DNA from: Argyresthia goedartella
Taxonomy: Eukaryota > Arthropoda > Insecta > Lepidoptera > Argyresthiidae
Direction of reading: 5' to 3'
Length of the DNA stretch: 64,000 bases
NCBI GenBank assembly: GCA_949825045.1
Contig: OX463822.1
Coordinates: forward strand, 33,978,703 to 34,042,702
Shown here: positions 15,501 through 22,200 of the stretch, in pieces
How positions within the stretch are numbered: the first letter of the stretch is position 1
How the letters are laid out: each line of letters starts with the position of its first letter
Notes under the pieces: generated by a model
Databases searched by the model: none
What the model saw: only the letters and a program-made list of their open reading frames with translations
What the model was told of the DNA's origin: nothing
Translations under genes and position numbers: made by a program

Positions 15501-17102
15501 ATAAGACATTATATTACACTTTTAGACAGTTAAATGGTAGACAAGGTTGATATTAGGGATGCTACGGAAATGGTTTTATCGGAAACAGAATCAGATGATA
15601 TGGATTTAGTTTACAAACCAAAATTGTAAATGGAATCAGAATCGAAGAAGGAAGGCAGAACAGATCAATTAGTTAAGTGTTTGGCTTCATTGTTCACAAA
15701 CATCCTTTGACTTTTGATCCAACAGAATCACATGATCTAACCTTTAGTTAGTATTTACAGTTAACCAAAAGCCAAGTTAAGTCACAGGATGGTACTGTAA
15801 TTAACATAGTGTCCCGCATTTTCCGATAGGAGGTGGCAGAGGCACAACTGCGCTCACTTTTAGCCAGTTATTCAATACTCCATTTTTGCGTGTCAGGGGG
15901 CTATCGCCGCAGCTATGGAGTGATGAAGAATTCCTCACAATGGTTTCCATCACCGTTAGAAAGCCATATAATGTACTTAATGGACTGTAATTCAATTTAA
16001 TAATGTTAATACATACTAACATTACAGACTCAAGCTTGGCTCATATCTAATCTTTTTATAGCTTTGGGTGTGAGGCAACCAACAGAAGTGTCTATGACAA
16101 ATATAATGAAGTAAATTGTTAGTGCTGTGTAAATATTTTTTTCCATGTAGTAGACATGGAAAAAACACACTATCTTCTCAAAGACATTGAAGGAATCAAA
16201 TATTTTTAGACCGAACTTGAGATCAGATATCTAGAAAACTAATTTGGGACACGAAGAGAAGATATATATGAATAATAATATGTTACTTGTCTTTGTTAAA
16301 TAATGTTAAACATATTGGGTTGCAAAAATTTTCAAGACAGAATTAGTATTAAGAAATGTACTTACACTTAAAAATACATATAATTTTTAAATGATTTTCT
16401 ATTATTACTAGGAAATCTATTTGAATGGTATTATGATTTCTTTATTTGTTTATTATTTAAATTAATTACCTGAGACATGTTATGCAGAGTCATGTGATGC
16501 TGTATCACAGCTGACGTGAGCCACTCCAGCTTCCCAGAGTCCGCCAGAGAACTGCTCTCAATAACCAGACCACCATCTATCATCTGCTTTGGAAAAGTCA
16601 ACAAATTCTTCAAGTATTCCACCGTGTGCCGCTCCCGATCATGGTTACCATACTCCGCTTGCCGGGAATAAGAAGCGAGCAACACAGCTTGCTGACAATC
16701 ACAAATAATGCGGCCTTCCACTAAATCATTCTTCAACTGAAGAAAGTAGTGATACCGCGTTACCTCATCGGTGATCAGACTGGTTCCTGAGACCACGTAA
16801 TACATAACACGCAGGTACAGCTGATGTGATGATGCATATTTGTCCAATTGGCGTTTTAGAGGACGTTCCAGTTGGACCCAGCGACATTGCTGACTTCTGT
16901 TGATAAAGCGGAGGCCGAAGAATTCTGGCTGGTTGATGGCTTGCCTCTGGCAGACGTTGTCTAGACATTCTTGCCCCGTAGAGTCCACGGAAAGGGTGCA
17001 ATCTGCGACACCACCATCGAGTAATTCGACGCTGATCACAAATAGATTCTTGGACGCTACGTTGTACTGCCGGGTCTTCTTTAGCTTCAGCTTGAAAGGC
17101 AT
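1..17102 (-). CDS. Pez: Pez, FERM-domain protein tyrosine phosphatase (PTPN14/PTPN21 family), 5' part of gene
   Basis: Gene-level entry. The coding sequence is join(16470-17102, 10859-11025, 8223-8418, 1131-1288, 1-520) on the complement, open at base 1. All four introns are GT-AG and the phases fit (0, 2, 0, 2), giving 558 codons without a stop. The order is an N-terminal FERM domain (exons 1-3), then a low-complexity linker with a PPPPYP motif. This matches PTPN14, PTPN21 and Drosophila Pez as I know them. Family members are cytoplasmic or junctional phosphatases acting in Hippo signalling: PTPN14 binds YAP through PPxY motifs and Drosophila Pez works with Kibra. The catalytic phosphatase domain would lie left of the window. 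A small extra exon in an intron cannot be excluded, but none is needed. Confidence 0.9.
521..1130 (-). other. Pez intron 4
   Basis: This 610-base GT-AG intron (donor GTAAGG, acceptor TTCCAG) is the shortest in the gene. I see no repeat or coding homology in it. Confidence 0.7.
1131..1288 (-). CDS. Pez: Pez exon 4: start of linker
   Basis: The exon lies between acceptor GTGCTGTAG and donor CTAG/GTAAGG. It is 158 bases long, starts in phase 0 and ends with two bases that pair with the first base of exon 5. It is GC-rich, unlike the intron around it, and encodes EHGLSESRETLDSVSRGA followed by an Ala/Pro/Gln-rich stretch. The start resembles the Ser/Asp-rich segment after the FERM domain in PTPN14. 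Phase agreement on both sides is the main support; sequence similarity is short. Confidence 0.8.
1289..1752. other. Pez intron 3, unremarkable AT-rich part
   Basis: No coding signal or repeat family recognised. Intron 3 as a whole (1289-8222) is 6.9 kb and is expanded by the elements listed below. Confidence 0.6.
1753..1988 (-). mobile_element. tRNA-derived SINE, copy 1
   Basis: Read on the minus strand, it begins with GCCTCTGTGGCGCAGCGG (A-box-like) and GGTTCGATCCCCGG (B box), as in a tRNA head. A shared body follows (GTGTGACGTCGCTGTTTCTGG) and the tail is rich in TGTTTGTTTG. Copies 20485-20625 and 38341-38490 share head and body. This is the most complete of the three. It sits at the 3' end of the LINE at 1990-5045. 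Confidence 0.8.
1990..5045 (-). mobile_element. LINE-A, non-LTR retrotransposon, nearly full ORF2 but broken
   Basis: The element reads right to left. The C-terminus of an ORF1 (about 5045-4924) ends in the type of segment seen in jockey/CR1-group ORF1 proteins (motif YQFVWTRNGRVLVRKD). An apurinic-type endonuclease follows (about 4840-4100, motifs DVIVVTESWL, GDFNID), then a linker and a reverse transcriptase (about 3750-2000). It lacks most of ORF1 and any recognisable 3' UTR. A LINE-B copy abuts its 5' end and a SINE its 3' end. It lies in Pez intron 3, parallel to the gene. Confidence 0.85.
2000..4840 (-). pseudogene. LINE-A ORF2: endonuclease and reverse transcriptase, frameshifted
   Basis: The longest open pieces are 3767-4654 (endonuclease), 3228-3752 (linker), 2557-3324 (reverse transcriptase with SGVPQGSHLGPILFNIFIND and the FADDLKLY active site) and 2319-2543 plus the right part of 1735-2436 (C-terminal region, SRLEYASQKWNP). 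The pieces are in different frames. Near 3300 about a dozen residues of the usual NYRPIS region are missing. The endonuclease start is also disrupted, near 4700. The element is therefore inactive. The active-site Asp pair is intact. Confidence 0.82.
5046..6035 (+). mobile_element. LINE-B copy B1 (3' part of ORF2 and 3' UTR)
   Basis: The 215-residue open frame 5120-5767 is the C-terminal part of a LINE reverse-transcriptase ORF ([44 protein letters not shown]). A 3' UTR follows, with the hairpin GTGGGAGTTTCTACGCCC...CTCCCAC and a TTTGGAA-type tail. It is 5'-truncated, as most copies here are. The same family recurs at 6946-7878, 9836-9945, 17565-18510, 39470-40829, 43362-44860, 54250-55375, 60993-61660 and 61860-62160. 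Confidence 0.85.
6036..6945. other. Pez intron 3, no gene
   Basis: About 900 bases of AT-rich intron. Bases 6098-6160 match part of the short interspersed repeat R1 (the TTAGCCAGTTATTC...TTTTGCGTGA core also seen at 8963-9130 and 15805-15975). Nothing else was recognised. Confidence 0.55.
6946..7878 (-). mobile_element. LINE-B copy B2 (3' part)
   Basis: The open frame 7210-7863 (217 codons) aligns end to end with the B1 frame and is the least damaged C-terminal ORF2 fragment of the family here. The 3' UTR reads down to a tail of repeated TTGACTA units near 6946-6970. It is truncated just upstream of LVNDTKFLGI. B1 and B2 are convergent copies about 0.9 kb apart, so they form a large inverted pair inside Pez intron 3. 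Confidence 0.85.
7940..8205. repeat. Interspersed repeat fragment with R1-like core
   Basis: It contains GAGCTGGCCCCCTGTCACGCAAA, the reverse of the R1 core at 8963-9130, and two GCTTAGCCCCCCAAA / TTGAGCCCCCCAAA-type motifs in direct orientation. The family is not known to me. Confidence 0.4.
8223..8418 (-). CDS. Pez: Pez exon 3: end of FERM domain (F3 lobe)
   Basis: Acceptor TGTTTCAG, donor TTTCAG/GTAGAT. The exon is 196 bases: the first base completes Arg, then 65 codons to a phase-0 end. It encodes WMDITNVINHKRTFSIE and ends near VQQHTFYMRHQQ. This matches the human PTPN14 stretch that starts RWNDMGNITHNKSTI and ends with an RHKFY motif, the C-terminal helix of a FERM F3 lobe. Its distance from exon 4 (6.9 kb) reflects element insertions. 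Confidence 0.88.
8490..8600 (+). repeat. R2 interspersed repeat, fragment
   Basis: Shares GGAGTGTGTTGGGCTGG...CTGTCAGAAGTT and following bases with the longer R2 copy at 19740-20290 and the fragment at 39335-39450. Confidence 0.45.
8620..8962 (+). pseudogene. Tc1-like transposase, C-terminal fragment
   Basis: The frame ending at 8962 reads YQRDDLNPIEHAWDELKR then a Pro-rich turn and SMSSQLEAAV. This is the final catalytic block of Tc1-type DDE transposases, with the last Glu in PIEHAWDE. Just upstream, in another frame, is GDGFLLMHENTG, which looks like the HDNARPH block with the catalytic Asp changed to Glu. About 30 residues between the blocks are lost or shifted. No terminal inverted repeats were found. 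Confidence 0.75.
8963..9130 (+). repeat. R1 interspersed repeat
   Basis: Matches 15805-15975 over most of its length: GGTGGCAGAAGCACAATTG, then TCCAATTATTCGATACTCC, TTTTGCGTGA, and GGTTTCCATCACCG at the end. Shorter matches lie at 6098-6160, about 7955-7980 (reverse), 47930-47975 and 53380-53445. There is no coding potential. It is probably a non-autonomous element. Confidence 0.55.
9131..9835. other. Pez intron 2, possible hAT-type terminus
   Basis: Mostly unremarkable. At 9548-9590 the sequence CAGGGGTCGGCGACC followed by GCATGCGGCTGC resembles the ends of hAT-type elements as I remember them. I found no matching second end, so this may be a fragment. Confidence 0.35.
9836..9945 (+). mobile_element. 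LINE-B 3' tail fragment
   Basis: About 100 bases match the end of the LINE-B 3' UTR (AAAGCGATCTAAAAATCAA, ATATGTAAATATCTACAGTAAAG, TTTTGAATTTT tail). The hairpin part of the UTR is deleted. Confidence 0.65.
9946..10858. other. Pez intron 2, no gene or repeat recognised
   Basis: A 115-codon open frame on the minus strand (10336-10683) has no recognisable domain and looks fortuitous. Bases 10070-10110 share the GCTAGCTCATCGCC motif with bases near 53050. Nothing else is seen. Confidence 0.5.
10859..11025 (-). CDS. Pez: Pez exon 2: FERM domain, F2/F3 junction
   Basis: Acceptor ATGTTTGCAG, donor TATAG/GTGAGC. The exon is 167 bases, starts in phase 0 and leaves two bases (AG) that exon 3 completes as Arg. 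It reads AQAEEGFISACQQLRGYGQE and continues with MFVAQDQN and GIMLLRETSDTPHFYR. Human PTPN14 has the equivalent of LDGFGQEIFPVKDNHGN and YRW at the same places. Conservation and phase on both sides make this exon secure. Confidence 0.88.
11180..11660 (+). pseudogene. LINE reverse transcriptase fragment, decayed
   Basis: Broken frames contain IQHGFRP, QVDVTYFDFKKAFESV, LGPTQFLIIINDLPEV and FADDLKMY in the order of reverse-transcriptase motifs 2 to 5. The 86-residue frame 11210-11470 covers the first part. Stops and frameshifts separate the blocks. It lies in Pez intron 1, antisense to the gene. Confidence 0.75.
11900..13830 (-). mobile_element. Jockey-like LINE, heavily decayed
   Basis: Reading right to left: endonuclease start (HINAQSIHSSNPDLL near 13800), endonuclease middle (ILDDFNTYLLNN... 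in 13197-13442), linker (in 12415-12666), then reverse transcriptase near 12250-11950 (FRPGHSTVTALLKVINDI, LTVLALLDFSSAFNCVD). Many stops. It probably began as a near-complete ORF2. Open frames at 12656-13109 on the plus strand are shadows. Confidence 0.72.
13831..14235. other. Pez intron 1, AT-rich, nothing recognised
   Basis: No coding or repeat signal beyond simple AT-rich sequence. Confidence 0.5.
14236..14420. mobile_element. MITE-like inverted-repeat element (family M1), copy 1
   Basis: Left half ATGCATTGCGACCGCT...CGCCGCATTTGACAG and right half GGCATTCCGCGCCCC...AGCGGTCGCGATGCAAT are reverse complements with mismatches. A related copy, reversed, is at 33005-33240. The outer end CCCTAGGTCGCTTGG matches the reverse of CCAAGTGTCGACCTAGGG in the other copy. 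Confidence 0.6.
14425..14900 (+). pseudogene. LINE ORF2 C-terminal fragment
   Basis: Frames contain YKLMLEKVQHKFARSLYKM, the 'V-Q-x-(K/R)-F-x-R' region that follows the reverse transcriptase in jockey-group LINEs. A further C-terminal segment follows, broken by frameshifts. No 3' tail could be assigned. Confidence 0.6.
14901..15275. other. Pez intron 1, AT-rich, nothing recognised
   Basis: Runs of ATTTAATATTA and TTTAATTTG. No gene or family assigned. Confidence 0.5.
15276..15540 (+). pseudogene. Fragment of LINE RNase H / C-terminal region
   Basis: The 78-residue frame 15297-15533 contains LITGHWTFKEHLKNYKV, resembling the 'LTGH...L..HL' segment after the RNase H domain in several insect LINEs. 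It is preceded by KNNLMTLPRSKI in the expected place. The expected zinc-binding Cys/His that should follow is missing. Confidence 0.5.
15541..15804. other. Pez intron 1, no feature
   Basis: A short open frame (ATGGTAGACAAGGTTG..., about 30 codons) follows the LINE fragment. No family recognised. Confidence 0.4.
15805..15975 (+). repeat. R1 interspersed repeat, second long copy
   Basis: Parallels 8963-9130: GAGGTGGCAGAGGCACAAC, TTAGCCAGTTATTCAATACTCC, TTTTTGCGTGTCAGGGGGCTA, ATGGTTTCCATCACCG. About four fifths of positions agree by eye. Confidence 0.55.
15976..16469. other. Pez intron 1, 5' part
   Basis: AT-rich intron following the exon 1 donor CTCAG/GTAATT. No gene or repeat recognised. Confidence 0.6.
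16470..17102 (-). CDS. Pez: Pez exon 1: start codon and FERM F1-F2 lobes
   Basis: Start at MPFKLKLKKTRQYNV, chosen because human PTPN14 starts MPFGLKLRRTRRYNV; an in-frame upstream Met (17126) adds eight residues with no counterpart. The 211 codons end at a phase-0 donor (CTCAG/GTAATT). Conserved stretches include CTLSVDSTGQECLD, EFFGLRF and CRWVQLERPLKRQLDKYAS. FERM domains link membrane proteins to the cytoskeleton. Open frames on the opposite strand and in another minus frame here are shadows. The exon uses more GC than the surrounding intron. Confidence 0.93.
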
Positions 17103-17564
17103 CGCGACTAGACACCGTTTTAACACTCACATCACATAGAAAACAATCGTTACGTTACATTTAAGGCGAAAGAATGTAGGAGACGGACGACGCATCCGTT
17201 ATGTACGCTACATATTTGCTGGATTTCTTATTGGATTAGTGTTTGATACTTGGTTCGGTTGCCCAATGTGAACGGTTTTGGTGGGTGACGTAAAATTATT
17301 GGTGCAAAGCAATAAAAAATGCCAAGTAAACAATACAAAACACGAAATTCATCGCGGCCATCACATTTCAAAGTGACAGTTTTATTTTTTACTCAGAAGC
17401 GTGCGGACGGCAACGAGGGCTTTGCTTTTCAGCCTATGTCCTATGTTGCCTTAATAAATTAATGTGGAGTGGTGGCAAACCTAGAGTCTTTGGTACACCA
17501 ACACCAACGGCGCGCAGCAGGTCGGTTTTATCAAATATAAGAAACTCTATGAAGAATGTCGCAA
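17103..17564. other. Pez 5' flank
   Basis: The 5' UTR and promoter should lie here or further right, but I see no clear TATA box or initiator. The 1.5 kb between Pez exon 1 and the CPOX 3' end also carries a LINE-B copy. Confidence 0.4.
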
Positions 17565-18510
17565 AAAAACCTCACTTTTTGCCTCTTCTATACATTGGAC
17601 CACGGTGGGGGAGAAGTGGAGCGTAGAAACTTCCCACAGATTGATTTTAAGATCGCTTTTAAAAATAGGATTTGCTTAACTAATAAAAATATTGCAATGT
17701 TAATCATTATAACTAATAAGCAGGAATAAATAATTACAAAATTATTAACAGTCTGACTTGAGCTAGATTAACCCCATACAGTCCCGTCATTTAAGAAATC
17801 ATGAACATTGGAATATCCCTTTTTCTACGAAGTCGCTTTAACATGTTGTTTACATTGCTTAAATGGCAATTTCAAAATCTCCACAGGTATCTTATTGTAG
17901 TAGAGAATGCACTGACTCTTTAAAGAATTGCTAGCCTTCGCCAGTTTAAACCGAGGCACAACTAGTCTGTGATTATTTCTTAGATTAACATTACAGCTAT
18001 CGCCAAATAAGGTTCTTGTGTACATACATTATATTTTCGAACATAAATTGACTAGCTACAGTTAGTATGTCAAATTCTTTAAAAAGTTCGTTTTAAATTC
18101 TAAATTTCTCGAATAGGTCTTTTTTGTAAAGATGTAGCCACATCCCTGTTTTGTCTGATGTTCCTAACAGCGTAAGCCGCAGAACTTAATTTATCTATGT
18201 GGGGTTCCCACTGCAATTTGCTATCAATGGTTATTCCAAGAAACTTCGTATCATTTACTAATTCTAACGTGTTGCTGTCTAACACTAAACAGTGTAGGAA
18301 GCAGGAATAATTACGCATCAAAAAAGTATGCTGATAGAACCGTCAGTGACTCTTGTGTACAATGACATAAGGTTCATTTTATCTGAGCTCGAACACTATT
18401 TCACTCTGGTATTTATTCCTGCTTGAGTCACTGGTCTCAACTTGCGTGACATTTGGAAGTGAGAATTGGAATACTTGGTTTTACCAGCGTTTAAGAATCA
18501 ATAGAAACAT
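17565..18510 (-). mobile_element. LINE-B copy B3 (3' part), interrupted by a small MITE
   Basis: Same C-terminal ORF2 and 3' UTR as B1 and B2, but with several deletions: the SYGILLWGK and LFKEIDIL regions are shortened. Open pieces are 17825-18025 and 18100-18321. A foreign 140-base segment (18290-18432) splits it just upstream of the LVNDTKFLGI block. Confidence 0.8.
18290..18432. mobile_element. MITE family M2, inserted in LINE-B copy B3
   Basis: The ends GCAGGAATAATTAC and GTATTTATTCCTGC are inverted repeats. The inside (AACCGTCAGTGACT, GACATAAGGTTCATTTTATCTGAGCTCGAACAC) matches 57925-58040 in reverse orientation. The LINE-B sequence resumes on both sides. Confidence 0.6.
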
Positions 18511-19087
18511 TAGCTTTATTATGAATATCTGATCTAGGAATTTCAGAAGAAATACAATTAAAATTGACGAATCGACCAATCATAATCGCTACAAAAGACT
18601 GCTCATTTAAAATAATTGGATGATTTGTCAATGGAATTTGAAATTACCAGATGTCAGAAAAACATAATAAGGCTACTGACCGCAATGGGTCAATTAAACT
18701 AAAACTATTAATAAAATTTCATTCTTGTAATTAAAATAAGTATAAATTTATTTATTCATAAACTCTATCTTAATTAAAATTTAAAATAAACTTATAACCA
18801 TCAACCAAATTTGAACCAACATATGACTATAATTTTATATTTTGAAGATAAGTATCTAATAGAAACAAATGGGCATGCCCACACCAAAGTTTAGATATTT
18901 ACCCCCTTACATCACATACACAGCTTAACTTATATAAATTAACAGTCTGAGTACAAATTCATGCGATCCTTTAAATTTTCAATATTTTAAAACTGGCAAC
19001 ACTTGCATAACCACCATTTCTTTGGCACCTAATGGCGGCAAGATGCAAGTTTTAATTGATTCAGATGATCTAAGAATGTTAAGCAAA
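18511..19087. other. CPOX 3' flank and probable 3' UTR
   Basis: AT-rich. The minus strand has several AATAAA-like candidates (TTTATT on the plus strand near 18748-18757), any of which could be the CPOX poly(A) signal. No repeat recognised. Confidence 0.4.
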
Positions 19088-19225
19088 CTACGCCGCAGCC
19101 CGTTTATTCTGTTCCGGTGCCGGAGCGCCGACGCCGACACCGAGCCAGTCCCGAGGTTCGCGCAACACCTGCGTGAGCGCAGCCTCAGCTGACTCCGGCT
19201 TGGGTTCGTGCATATACTCCCATTT
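19088..19225 (-). CDS. CPOX: CPOX exon 7 (last)
   Basis: Acceptor AATCCACAG, phase 0, 45 codons and stop. It reads [17 protein letters not shown] and then LREPRDW, matching the RWEYMHSP and LRHPRDW of the human enzyme, which ends one or two residues later. Here a further 17 residues (from LGVGVGAP to RAAA) follow before the stop. This tail is Gly/Ala/Pro-rich and probably a lineage-specific extension. The exon lies 19.3 kb from exon 6. Confidence 0.9.
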   Translation of the reverse strand, partial: KWEYMHEPKPESAEAALTQVLREPRDWLGVGVGAPAPEQNKRAAA

Positions 19226-22200
19226 CTGTGGATTGAACGAAACAATGTTATTTTTACCCGACCTGCTCGACAATGCCACATTATATATAATGCAAACCGT
19301 ACGTTAGGTAAGCACGTTATTATAGCCGTTGACTTTTGCTGAGTCATAATGTTGTACTAAATTTTATTATAACCCGGTCGTTAATAAAATTATTTTCACT
19401 TCTCAGTGGTCTTATTGTTATTTCCTTAGTCTAATTAAAATCAATACGGAAGGCGCACGCACAGCCCAGCTCCCCGGGGCGGGGACGGAGGCGGCGTGCG
19501 GCGCAAATGGAACACATTTTACACAAAATAACAAGCGAGTGTTGCAAGAAGCTTCAATATGGTAGTAAAACTGCAAAGAACGTATAAAAATAGAAGTTAC
19601 TGTTCTATTATCTTTTCACAGCTGAACTTATGTAACCAACATCAATTTTCACTTTTAATTTACTTTCATAAAATGCTGTTCTAGAAACTTTGCTTTTTTG
19701 TTGTCTCGCAGAGAGTGAGAAAAGTAGATATACTCCTATGAGATCATTTTTCTTGGGCGCGATTAAACCCTTCACTGAGCTCTGGACTCGGTCCAAATTC
19801 CCTCGCTTCCCCCGGGAATTAACTCACAGCCTTGCAGCGCTTGGGAGTTAAATCTGGAGTCCTTTGTTATCTTCAGGATTCGATATAGCGCCCGTGACAT
19901 AATAAAATAAATAAATATAGACCATTAATGTCCCCACCGAGGGGCACGGGCTTTTACCCGGAGTAAGATCGAGCCATACTCCACCACGCTGGCTCAGTGC
20001 GGGTTGCAGGAGGGTGTCGGGCTGGCTTGTGGCAACCTGACTGTCAGATGTTATCAAGCTACCCTATTAGGGCCTCTGACACAGCTTTACGACTACTATC
20101 ACCGAGTAGCAATAGTAGCTGGGACCTACAGCTTTGACATCCGAAACACGGAAGCGCCCGAGACAAATGCCACATAGAAACGGCCATCCATCCAGTACCC
20201 GTCTCGGCTAGATGTTGCTACCGACACGAAGGTTTCCGATGTGCGAATACCGCTAGGGCGCGGATGCTCCATTGATTAATGAAATTTTACCAATCTACGA
20301 TTATGCCGCTATCGACTTCAGCGTCCAGATCTACTGAAATAGTCTGTAACTAACTGGGTTTGACGTGGGTTTGAATTACTGAATAAGTGAATAAGATAGG
20401 TAGCGATGACCATTGAGTTACAGACCAGCCGTCTGTAACTCAATGGTCATCGCTACCTATCTAAAACAAGATAAACATAAACATTTACACTAAGACACCC
20501 TGTGCCGTGGAAACCAGAAACAGCGACATCACACATAAATAAACATCCAAGACCTGGGGTTTTTTCTTTATCCCGTGGCGGGGAGCGAACCTGGGACCTC
20601 TCGCGTGTAGGCCGCGTCAAACAATAATTTCAAATGACAGCTGCCGGCACCGGCACCTCGCTCTATATAAATATTTTCAAAACATACCAAGTTTGGACTC
20701 CTCGAAGTAGGAGACGGATTAGTAAAGAGGATATATACAGACCATAAGAGTGAGTGAAATAGACTATAACTATTTTCGTGAAATTGTTATTGGTTAAGTG
20801 TGTTATTGGTGCGGCTACTTTACTACTTGATTTTGTTTAAATCTAAAATACTTACCTATAAATTGGTTCACAGTCCCCCCTGTTAGCTGTTAGCGAGCTC
20901 TACTGCCCACAGGGCAACTAGTTTATAAACTATCGACAAATTGTAAACCAGACCGACAGGGTTTAGAATTTACGTTTTTAGGGTTCCGTACCCAACGGGT
21001 AAGAACGGAACCCTATTACTAAGACTTCGCTGTCCGTCCGTCCGTCCGTTCGTCCGTCTGTCACCAGGCTGTATCTCAAGAACCTAGCTAGCTAGAGAGT
21101 TGAAATTTTCACAGATTATGTATTTCTGTTGCCGCTATAACAACAAATACTAAAAAACAGGATAAAAGAAATATTTAAGGAGGCTCCCATACAACAATTC
21201 TTTCAATACAACATACAAACTTATGGATGCACCTGGTTACGTACATGGAGTGTAAAAGTAACCGCACCAATAACTTTGTAAACAATATTTTGCAGTGTAA
21301 AATCCAAACTATTCACTCCACACCATCGCTTCCATTGAACGGTGGTACGGAACCCTTCGTGCGCGATTTAGACTCGCACTTGACCGGTTTTTTTGTTATT
21401 ACATTTCAACCTAACACGAAGACTATCTTCACCTAAGCTACCGCAGTGTTGGCCCTGGTATTTCCTTTACAATTCAAATTTAAAACAGTTCATAATTTAA
21501 CGGTTTTATTTATAAGCTAACGCGTCATATCGTGAGCAGTACGGTACAGTTTACAATTTATCGATAGCTTGTAAACTAACGATAAATAAAAGGTTAGATT
21601 ATAAACTAACTGTTTTGACAATCTTACGGTGACATATAATATATCTATTCATATGCAAATTTTTCATCTACCGAAAAGGTTGGTTCTCATAATTCGAAGA
21701 AATCGATGATTCAAATGACGACAATATTCCACTTCATTGAGTCCCTATAAACTTCCCATACAACATTTAAATGTAATTTTGACCCTTTTATGGTTCATTT
21801 TCAGTAAAACCGCTTCTTAGTGGGTACCTACCTACGTCATAGAAAGAAGTTACCCACCAAATTTCATCCTTTTAGCTTTAGCCGTTTGGCCCCTGCTTTT
21901 CATAATCATAATCATTTATTCATAACAGTAAACATACAGTAAACATACTGTTATGAATAAATGATTATGATTATGAAATCGGTTACAAGTCAATTGATTG
22001 ACGCACTTAATAATAATAATAATAATAATAATAAGAGAGCGTATCATCACGGCATAGCTTCTCGAGACAGACTTCGCCCATCTCACCCCCATCTTCACCA
22101 ACAATATCCAACCGGACAGATGTTGTGCAGGGGGCACTCGCCGATATTCCTGCACCCACTGTTGCCAGGACCAGCACGAGAATAAAGTGGACGGAAGATA

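Noticed and set aside
16765..17139. ORFs of 121 and 79 codons overlapping Pez exon 1
   Set aside because: Shadow frames of a strongly conserved FERM exon.
21898..21978. Intrinsic (bacterial-type) terminator at the hairpin
   Set aside because: Eukaryotic intron context; no functional meaning for such a terminator here.
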